Below the pieces are notes generated by a model. That model was not told the origin of the DNA, searched no databases, and worked only from the letters and a program-made list of their open reading frames with translations. A stretch of 64,000 bases of DNA, taken from the NCBI GenBank assembly GCA_905250075.1, contig CAJNOP010000024.1:368508-432507 (forward strand). The letters run 5' to 3'. This DNA comes from Rotaria sp. Silwood1. Its lineage: Eukaryota; Rotifera; Eurotatoria; Philodinida; Philodinidae. A program made the position numbers and the translations under genes. Position 1 is the stretch's first letter. Each line of letters begins with the position of its first letter. Shown here piece after piece: positions 49,801 through 61,800 of this stretch.

Positions 49801-52800
49801 TATATCTTCAATAAATAAATCAACATTTAAAATAAACGAAAGTTAAAGTGAAAATGTTAAATTTTCCTATAAAAATTATTTCTAATTGATGTGATTCAAA
49901 AACAAAAAAAATGAATAAATTATCACAATAAGTTAAGAATATGAAATTATTTATGCTGTGAGATAATTAATGCAATCAACACAAACACAGAATATGTCAC
50001 AGATGGGTCCGGTCTGAACCGGCCTAAACTGGTCTCACCGGTCGAAACCGCCTTATATCTATCTAAATTTTTCACTTTCTTGCTCTTTTATGATATTCAC
50101 ATGAAAAAACAACTGAAACCAAGACTAGTTCCACTGATCACGCACGAATTTATTTAACAAATAGTTTTCAGAATGCCCATCAGTGACAATATTGTTATCA
50201 ACGGTGAAGTATTATGCCATTATGCGTGAAGGTACGAAGGTAGCCCGCAAGAGAGTTCACCATGAAACAAGCTTTCATTTCAAGCCTCAGCCTGTTTGTC
50301 TGTAGACCGATATTTTGACGGTAGATCAAATTTTCTCTGATAAACTGACGTATCATCAGCATTCTGTTTAGTACCGGTAGACCGATCAGATCAGCTTTTC
50401 CCTTTAAATCGGCTTAGGTCGGTTAACCGACCTGACCGGTTCCATCTCTGGAATATGTGACTATGTTAGTACTTGTAATTATGAATCACGTCGGACACTA
50501 GTTATAGCCCATAGCTGTTTACTATTCAAAAATATTTACAAGCAAATAAAAAATAAACAATTATTTTGTTTCAAAACTTTCGATGCGTTCGTTATTAAAT
50601 TCAAACAAAAAAAAATATTCAAGAATCAGTTATAATCTAAGAATATGTATTAGCTTTCTATGATCAATTTCTATTTCTTTAATTTCTTTTTAAATAACAC
50701 CGACAAAACAAAACAAAAAAGGAATAATGAAAAATTACTTTTTAATTTTTTCTAGCGTATTCGTATTGAACTTACTGGACATTTACATTCATTATCAATC
50801 TTACATTCTGATGGTTCAAATCTTGAAACTCTTCGTTCTCGACCAAAAGATTTACGAAATGTCTTAAATCGTTTAAATCAATTACGTGCATCAGCTGAAA
50901 CAACATCTAATAAAGTAAATCGAGAAGAAGAACAAGTAGTACAATGTCGAACACATGTACAAACAATACAACGTTATATTCAACAATTACAACCATGGAT
51001 TGAACAAACAGAACAATATCTTAATAAACGTTTTGGTCAAACTGGTGCTTTAAATACAAATGATGCTAAACAATTACTTGATAAACATAAAGTAAAAAAA
51101 ATTTTATTTTATACTATTTATATCGTCTTCTTTTTTTTTCGTATCTCTAAAAGGAACTTCTTGAAGAACGTCGTCGTATGTCACCTATATATAATACTTT
51201 ACATGATGAAGAACATAATCTAGTTGATCAATATGAATTAAAATCATTAATAAAATCTTTATCAACACGTTGGATAGATATAGAACGAAAATCTGATGAA
51301 TTAGCATCAATTTATACTGCACAATATCGTGCATGGACAACATTTGATTCTGAATTAAATTCATTTCGTGATGAAATTTTATTTGAATTTGAACAACGAG
51401 TTCATAATATAAATTCAATAGATATTAATAAATTATTTGATCTTAATCGAATTAATACATTATTTAATGAACTTCGAGTAAGAAGAAAAAACAAAAAAAA
51501 AATAATTTCATTCTTGATTTTCTTTTCTTATTTAAAATCTTTTTATTTTTCAAAGTTACTTCATGAAAATATAAATAGTCATATATCAAATTATAATCGT
51601 TTACAAAAACAATTTAATGATTTACGACAATATAGTTCATCTGAAGGTCAACGAATACTTAATGAAGAACAATTTTCAATTGAAAAACGATGGAATCAAC
51701 TTAATCAACTTATTACTGATCGAGTAAGTTTAAAATTCATATTACAAAAGATGAGAAATTTCAAAAGAAAGAATTAAAAATCATTTGTTGGCATAAAGAA
51801 AATGATGTAACCAAGAAACAAAAAACAAAAAAGAAGAAGAGAAGACTATATGTCTTCTCAGTTTTCTTTGAGGAAAAAAAAAACTTTCAGTTCAATATTG
51901 CAATAAGAAACAGACATTTGATGAAGTAATAGAAAGTATATATCGTCGAACAATGTGGTCAACTTATATTAGAGTAGGTTTCGTTTCATTGAAATTATTT
52001 TGTTTTTTATCTTTTTTAAGTTATTCGGAAAAAAAACATCATATTTTTACTATCAGTTAATTGAAGGTTTTTTTTAAAGATTTTCTACAATTATTAAAAA
52101 AAACTTCATCTATATTTAGTACTATTCCTATACCGTTCTTACGTTTAACTAACAGCTGTCATAATATATCAATCATAACCTCTAAGTTCTTGAATTCGTG
52201 CGAAATTTTTTTTCTATTATGTAGACTCTATTGTTTTAGGTTTCGAAACGAAGAATTTTTCATCGAGATTTTCTAATAAATTAAACACAACTTAATAGAG
52301 CAAAAAAAAACAAAGTTTATGTCTTCTAATTGAGTAGAATCGATTGTTATGTATATTGAGTAGCTTTTAAATTAAACAATCATTTTCTATAGTATTCGAT
52401 AACACATTCAATCTTATAAATGATCTAATATCATTGTCAACAAATTCTAATAACATTATAAAATTTTAAAATCAAAGTAATATGAAACGTTAATTTATTA
52501 CTTAACGTATATAATTCTTCTAAGAAAAAAAGAAAACAAATTATATTTGAATAAATTGTTTTCTTTTTTTGTTTTTGTAGCTTGGTGAAACTGAACATTT
52601 ATATGAAGCTCGAAAATCATTTCATAATCGTTTTGAAACATTTGAACGAAATATACGTGATTTAATTGAATTAATTGAAAATAATGGACAAATACAAAGT
52701 GCAACATCGAATCAAACATTACAACGTTTACAACAAATTGAAAAACAATTACAATCAATACAACCATTATTATTAACTATTGGACATGAATTAGCTGATC

Positions 52801-55800
52801 TTGAAGTTGCTGGTTTACCTAAAATTGAATTACAAACAGTACAAAATACTTATGAAACTCATCGACAACGATTAAATATGTAAGTTAAATAATAGAATAT
52901 TAATTTTAATGTTTTTTTTTTTTTTAATAAATTTAAGTTATGAAAATATTTTACAAAAACGTATCGATTTATTAAAACGTTTTGAAGAACATATGAAACG
53001 TTCAAATGAATTACGAAATAAATTACAACAAATCAATGATGATTTACAACAAAAACAACAAATTAAAATTCATGATATTGATTTATTAAAAACTCAACTT
53101 GAACGTTATACAACAGATTTACGTACAATACAATCGGAAAGTAGTATACTTGATCGTTTAATGGAAGAAAGTAATACAACAATAACAGATTCAACAACAA
53201 ATCGAACGGTTTTCTTTACTGTTGAAAGTCGTAATATTCAAAATTTAATTGATATGGCTGAAAATAAAGTAAGTTTAATCAAATTCTCATTTGAATACAG
53301 GAAGGATTATCCTGAACGAATGACTTCGGAACACTTTCCTGTCTAAATGAGTACTATTTACTTTAGAATAATTTGAGAAACTTGCATAAAGTTAAATCAT
53401 TATGTATATTATAATGAAGTGTACAGTGAAAAGACAAAAAACAAAGAAGAAACCTTGTGTATTTTTCATGAAACATTTTAATAGTTCTTTTTTTTTTTTG
53501 AAAGAATCAAATAAAGAAAATACGAGTACTTTTGAATCGTTTAAACAGGCTAAATTTCGAATAAAAAAGTTTTCTTATGGTTTGAAATGTCAATCAAAGA
53601 TGATGAAATATGTCCGACTCATGATTATACAATAACGAGTCATACGAAAGTTTCTAGACAAAATGTTTGTTGAGTTTTTGACTAAGTATGCAAGTTACCA
53701 GAACATATATAGCATTGGATTAGAATCAGCATTTTTTGTTCTTTCTGAATGTTTCTTCTGTTTGTAGTTCAAAAGTTTATAATCAACTTTGATCCTACGC
53801 CGTTTAAAATGGATTGTGTATTAATTTCTTATTTTTATTAAAAAAAAAAAGGTGCTCGATTCTGCAGCAATCCTTCAGAAATAATCGAGCTAATTTTCTA
53901 AGTCTTGACATTTAAGGAGTTTTGAAGAAGTCAATGTATCATTCAGGATCGAAGTCGAAGAACCATTGCTCCTCCAAATCAAGATTTTCTCTTTCACAAA
54001 AAGTGATTTAAAACTTTTTGATCTTTGTCGTGTCATCATTTCTTTGGTTTTCACATCAGACAAAATACTGTATTTAGCCCTTTTGAAGTATTGATCCGCC
54101 TGTATGGAATAGAAAACATGAATAAATTTTATTTTGCATTAATTATAGTCTAATAAGATTTATTTGTGATAATATACTTTATATTGATATTTTTTATTTT
54201 ATTCTCTTTTTTTAAAATAAATAATATGAAATTTTCATTGTAAATAATTTTAATAGCTTGCTCAACGTCGTACACAAACTCAAGAATTAAATCAATTAGT
54301 AGAAGATTTTACACAAGCTCATAACAATTTACTTTTTCGTATCAATACTTTAAGTAACAATCTTCGTTCAGCTCGTCTATCTGGTTATACAATTCATGAT
54401 ATTGAAGATCTCATGATTATCATCAAGGTATGTTAGCTAAATATTTCCTTTCTTTTTTCTTTTCTTTTTTTTCTTTCCTAATTATTGACTTAATTAAACA
54501 TTATTGCGTGAAAAACAATAAAAAGGAATTTAGGGAATTAAAATTAAAAAAAAAAACCAACAAATGTGTTCTAGAAAAAAAAAATATTAGTTTTATATCG
54601 CCACTCTCAATATTGAAAAAAAAACAGCCATAATAAAAAAAAAAAAAAAATGCGCTCACTCGCCTAAATGTTCTATGCCTCTCTACATATGTGCAACATA
54701 TACTGTGTGTCCGTGTGTATATAGATTTCACTAATGCACACGTAGATATATAGATATGACACCATATCCTATCACATTGATATCCTATATACTTGCTTTC
54801 TATGCTTAACACTTCGTCTTGCATGCATGGTTTCTATCTATTTAATCCTTTTGTGCCATGCTGCACACTCGCAGCTAGCTCTTCTCGTGAGCTTTTGCTT
54901 TCCAGCTTTTACAAGACGAAATCGAACATGAACTTGATCCATTATTCAAACAAATGGTACGAACATCGATAAATACAATAAGTGACGACGAAAATGTCAT
55001 AGAAAAAATTCAAATTGTTTGGGAAAAATTAAATTTTGAAACAAATGAACGTCTCTATGCTTTACAACGAGCACATTCATTATATAATGAAATAGAAATA
55101 CTTCGAAAACAAATTGAAATAACTATATATAATGTTGAATTAATTTTAAATGAAACTATTAGTAGTTCTAATTCATTTCAACAAGCAAAAAATCATTTAA
55201 ATAAATTAAAAGTAAATTAAAAATAAAATAAAAATTTCTTTTATTATATTTATGTATGTATTTAGCAAATTGAATTAGATCAACGTCAAAGTGCTGAACA
55301 TGATATGGCAATATGTCAGAAACGATTTGATGAATTTATTGGCTTGTTAAGGCCATGGTATGAAATGAATTGGTCTACATATTTTAATATCTCAGATTTA
55401 CAAGCAAAACTGAGAGAAACATTTGAAGTAAGTATTATTAAATATATCTTTCATTTATTTAATTATTTTTTTTAAAACTTCATTTTGAATTATTATTGAA
55501 TATATTTGATTTCATTTTTTTTTTTCTTAGCTTAATTTACATGATCATATAAAACGTACTGAAACTATATGTAATTATTTAAAATCTATTGAAAAAATCC
55601 AAAAAGAACTCGATATAAAAGTTCATGGACTTGATGAATTAGCATCTAAATTGACTGAAAATATTGATCAAAATCGTTTTTTTGAAATCGTACAAGTACG
55701 TTCATCGAAAATATATTTGAAAATAATTTTTTTTTTTTGTTCTTTGTATTTAGACTCAACGTCCAATTATAGCTAAGTTATTGACTCAATTTGATGAACA

Positions 55801-58800
55801 ATTAGCTCGTATAAAAATAAATTGTAATCAATATCATTTTAATGAATTAGAACAATATCGTCATAATATTCATCAACGTTTACAAAATTTTGACTATGAA
55901 ATCAGTCAATCTGTTGAAAATGAACGTAATATTCAAGAACAAAATTCAAAATTATTATCAGATCTTGATTTACTTCATCCATTATTATTAAAATTAGCTG
56001 AACAAACAGAAGCCTATGAAAAAATTTTTAATGAAACAGAAACCATTGAAAATTTTGTTAAACTTCATCAACAAATAAAACAAATTCAAACAGAACTTTT
56101 ATTATTCTTTAATTCAAAACTTCAACAATTAAATGAAAATATTCAACAATATACAAATAATAATATTCGTCATGAAAGTACTCAATTATGTACAACATTG
56201 ATGAATATAAATAATCGTTATAGAATATTAAGTCAAGATATAAATCGTTTTATTGAACGTATTGATGAACGTATTGAAAGTGAAACAAATAATTCAATTG
56301 AAAGTTATAGAAAATTTATAGAAAATTTACGTGTTAAATTAACACGAATAAATAATGATTATCGTTTAACTATTGATGTTAAACAAAGATTAATCAATGT
56401 AAACATAAAAATAAAATTGATATTTTTTATTTTAAATTTTGTATTCTTTTATTAGGAAATTACACATGCAGTAACAAATGGTCGTATTTATGTTCATCAA
56501 GCAATTGAACATATAAAATTAACGAGAAATTTATTCAATAATGAATATAATATTAATGAAATAGATGATGAATGTCAAGCTATTGATGATGAATGGAATG
56601 AATTTATAAGTGATTTTGATGATCAAAAATTAGAAATAAATAAAATTGAAAATGAAATTAAAAAATTTGATTCTGAAATCAATCAAATTCATCAATGGTT
56701 AAAACAACAGGAAAATTCTTTTCAATTATTAATTGTTAATCAACCAACACTTGCATTAAAATTAGATAAACTTGAACAAATAAAAGTAAAAAAAAAAAAA
56801 ATTAATTTATGAATTAAAATTTTATTTTTTATTATAAATAAATAAAAAAATATTTGTTTTTTTTTTTTTCATAAAGATTCTTATTCGAAATTTGGAAACT
56901 TATGTAGATCTTAAACAAGAATTAAAACAACTTGAAAATAAAGTTTCAATTATTTCTTTAATACAAAATTATAATCAATCTATAGAAAAACGACAACAAT
57001 TACTTTCAAATGTTCAAGTATATTTTTATTTTTATTTTTATTTTAAATTAATAAAATAAAAATTTCAATAGGATGCATTAATTCAAGCATCAGAAGCTGT
57101 TGAATATCATGAACATTTTGAAACAATATCAGAAAGATTTCATCAATGGATGACAGATGCTGAAAATCGATTAGAAAAACATACATCAACTAATGAAATG
57201 AAAACAGATTATGTTATTGAAGAACATTATCGAAGTGTAGAAGTATGTAGAAAATAAAAATTTCTTTAAAAGAATTATTTCTTTTTTCGAAGAAAGTTTA
57301 AAAAATTAAAAGTAGATTTAATTAATATTTTTGAGTATCAATAAATTGAATTCAAAATTAAATTTCTTCATTTTTAATGTATGACGAAACAGAAAGATAT
57401 TAAACTATAATACCAAACACAGATCCATGAGATGTTAAAATTGAGTTAGTGGGACCTTTTTTTTTACAACTATAAACCATCTTTATCCTTTTCGTGTTTT
57501 TGTTCTAAAGAAAAGAACAGAAGTAAACGTAGTAAAAAGGCTAATGGGACTTGAAGGAGTGAAGGAATAACAGTTGTTCATAGCTATAAAGTGATATTTA
57601 GATCAAGATAAGTTTGGTTTCTTGTGATTCTTAGCCGTCATGAATGAGTGGTTACATAGTTCAATACGTATTTACAAGGAATCTAGGACAGTTGTTCACC
57701 AAGATACTGGCTTACTCGGACACTTTCTCACATTAATACGCAGTGCTGAAATGAATTTTGATTGTATATATGAATAAAGATAACACGCACACCAATACTG
57801 ATCGTCCCAAACCAAGGGGGAAAAAAGCGGATTCTCTGTATCCAGGATATGGTGAAGATTCAGAGGATACGGAGAATCGAGAGGATACAATGGGGATTCA
57901 CAGAATACAGCGGGGATCCAGGGGATACATATGGGATACATAAGATAAAATTCGATAGAGTCAATAAAATACACATTATATAAGATAGATACTATGAGAT
58001 TAATGCCGACTCAGTACTGCTTAAGATATTTCATCGATATCAATGAGTTTGAATAGAGTTTTTTTCATATATGTTCGAGCTGACTACATCGCCTTATGTG
58101 ATATGAGGAATTAAGTTCAAAATAATAAAGGTATAGACTGCTTAATATTTGATTGCTCGTTTTTTCTAACGTTCATTTGATGTGTGCAAGACAGTCGACC
58201 GAGCCAAATAGTATAGAACGAAGAGCCTAAACTTCAATTTGACTGCTGCAGTATATCTCATTCCATTATTTTTTATCGAGAAGAAAAAACGGTCTCCAGT
58301 ATTCTCTGCACCCTCCTCATATTCTCCGTATCCTTCGAATTCCTGTTGTATCATCTGCATCCCCATGGTATCCTCTGAATCCTCATGGTATCCACTGGAT
58401 ACTCTGGATCCTAATGGTATCCTTTGGATCCTCTGGATTTCCATCGTATCCTCTGAATCGTCACCGTATCTCAAATCCGAAGATTCCTCGCGGATTCTCG
58501 GATCCTGGATACCATGAGGATCCAGAGGATCCAAAAGATATGATGAGGATACATAGGATACCGGGACCCGCTTTTTCCCCCTTGTCCCAACCACACAAGC
58601 TTACATCTATGCCATAAGTACTTTACAACCAACAAATAACGTACTCCAATGTTCTCGTACTCGAAGTACTTCGGGAATGCAGTAAATGTGCATGAAGGTT
58701 AAGCCAAGAAGAACAGGACGTCCTCCTGTACTCTCTGGAATACAAAAAGTACGAGAGTACAAGAGGGGGAGGTACATGAAGTACAAAGTCGTGGAGTACA

Positions 58801-61800
58801 ATGAAAGTACAGTTTTATAACTAAGGAAAATCGAGAACTGTATCAAATCAGACCACGATACACTCTTCTATTTTAGTACTTCTATGGTTATCTTACTATA
58901 CTTCGCGTGTTTTAACTTCATTCTCAGTGTAGTTTTGTACTTTCACTTTACCCTTGTTACTACAGAGTGTAGGCGAGTACATCATTTCGTCATTGTAACC
59001 ATATCGAACAACTGTCTTAACTTCTTCTATATGCATCTTTCATCCCAGAAGAGTTAATAATCATCTACTAGAAATAATTACATACATTAAATCAATAATT
59101 ATGCGAAAAATCAGTGAGATATATATGTTTTTTTTGTAAACTGATACATAGATTTTTCATAATTCGATTTGAATGCATGTATTTGTTTTTATTTTTTTTC
59201 AGGATTTAATCAATGAAAATATTGATGGTGAAAGTCTTCTTTCAAATCTTGAGGATTGTCTTGAACAAGTATTTAAAACAACATCAATTGAAGGTCGTAC
59301 ACAATTAAAACATATCATAACTGAATATCAAACACGTTGGTCAAATTATAATATAAAACAAAAACAATTAAAACAAATTTTACATAATGTTAAAATAGAT
59401 CGTATGGAAATTGATGAAACATTAAATGAAATCAATGATTGGATAATTGAACATCGTTATAAATTAAATGATTTAATAAATAATTTAAGTTTACGTGATG
59501 AAAATCGTAAACGTTTATATCAATTAAAATGTTTTTCAAATGATATTAATGTTAAACAAACATTATTAAATACATTAAAAGAAAAAATTCTTGAAAATGA
59601 TCGATTTGATATAATTCAACAAGTATTAAATGAATTTCAAGAAGAACTTCGAGTAAAAAAAGAAATTTTCTCTTCTTTTTTGTTAATTTCAATGAATTTT
59701 TTTTTTTCTTTTCTTTGATTTATTAGATAAAAACAAATTCATTAGAAGAATTTGTTCGTACACAAATATTTATTGAAGATAGTAAACAATCTATAATGGA
59801 AAAATTAAAATTTTTAATGGATCGTTTATCATTATGTACAAAAACAGATTGTGATTTAGATACATTACAAAGTCGTTTAAATAAAATTGAAGTTTGTTTA
59901 ATTTTTTTTCTTTCTTATTAAACTTCTTTTTTTTTTTTACTTTTATCTTTTTATAGGAATATAAATTTGAATTAGAAAATCTTGAACAAGAATTTAATCA
60001 AAGTTATGAACAATATCAATCAATAATTGAATTTAATTTAAATTCAATGATTAAATTAAATTATCAACAAAATTTTGAACAAATGCATTTAGTTATTAAT
60101 AATGGTAAACAAACAATTGAACGTGCTATTTTAGAATTAAAACATTTATGTGATACATGGTATCAATATGAAAAACATAATAAAATATTTGTTTCATGGT
60201 TAAATCAAACAGAAAATCAATTAACTACTTTTATAACTACAAATAATGATGATGATAATGATTATACAATTGATTATTTAAATCAATTAAGTGAAGATAT
60301 TTCTGATAAAGATAAACAATTAAAAGAATTAGAAGAACTTGAATCATTAATTAATGATTATGATTGGTCAAGACAAGCACATAATACTTCGATTTTAAGA
60401 GAAAGGTACCTGTTATAGAATTGTATCAGATTATATATAGTAGGATAATTCTATAGGAATTCATATGGATTGAAATGAGTCGAGTTGGAGTCTTATTATT
60501 TTATATTCGTTTTAGCCTCTCGTAGCAGTCCTAACGAGAGAGAATATTGAACTTTTGGACGTCGTTTAGCTTTATATTACAGCTATAAATAGATCTTGGT
60601 GAGACTATAAAAGCTTAAAAGACTTCCGAATCATGACCTACCGATGACAAGGCTTGATTGTTTTCATAAAATTTTTCTGAAAGTAAGGCACTTCCGATAA
60701 ATTTAAAAATAAGAGTTTTGATCTAAAGTTTTGTTCAAAAGATTGAATTAATAGTGACTAAATAACCCTAGAGTTCCAATGAAAATGAACATATCTTTCT
60801 ATAAATATTCAATTTCCAGCTAGACTCAATCATCATGTTCTTTCATATTGAATCACTTTTTATTTAATTCAATAGTTGACGAAAGGTTTTCTTAAGTGAA
60901 ACTTTCAGACCTATCGAATTCGTCTTTAAAAAAAATTTCAGACTGAAACAGAGAAGTATAGTTTTAGTGTACTTAGTGAACAATGACTCATTGTAACACT
61001 ACTACAGAAAGGGGATATTTTGATTGAGTTTATGTCTTAATAAACAAACACTAAACATTCTTAGGTCAAAATTCTTATATTTAGATTTTTTAAAAACGTC
61101 TTGCTCTTAGTAAAAATTTAATTAGAACATCTGTAACTCTTTATCAGTAGATCATAGGTTTGATTCTTTTTGAGTTTGTCTTAGTATCGCAATGATCCTT
61201 GCGTATCCATAAAATGAAATCGAATATATGCTCTCGGTAGTAGAAATTTCCATTATAAGAATTCTGTTAGACATCATACGACCGACAAAATCAGAAGAAA
61301 AGTATTCATGTATATTACTTAGATATCTACATGTTAACTTACACGATATTATCGCACCCTGGCCTAAAATAACTTTCATTAAGTTGACTTAAAAAGTATT
61401 TCATCGTGAAACATTCGCAACACATTGTATTCATTCAATACTACATACAATTAGAGTTTTGCACAAAAACACTCATATAATGTTTTTAATCAGTATATAT
61501 AATCTATAATTCTATTATCATAATTCTCTAGTCTAACACATTCTTTATTTGTATTTTTACAAATAGAATCATTGTTTTACTCGGTCAATGTAATAGTCAA
61601 CTAGAACGAACTCAACAAACAGTTAATTTTAATCAACAATGGCAAAGTTTAGTATCAATAATTCATACATTATTTGAAACTTATCAACAACAATTAATTG
61701 AAATTCGTCAAGAACAAAAATCATTAATTCATCTTGATACTATTCAAGTAATTCATTTCTTATTCGAACTTTCTTTTGTTTTTTCTTTAACGAATATTTT

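Noticed and set aside
57758..58617. Frames rich in [14 protein letters not shown] and PSYPL text
   Set aside because: They translate the GGATAC/GGATCC array of a hAT-like element in different frames. This is not a protein gene.
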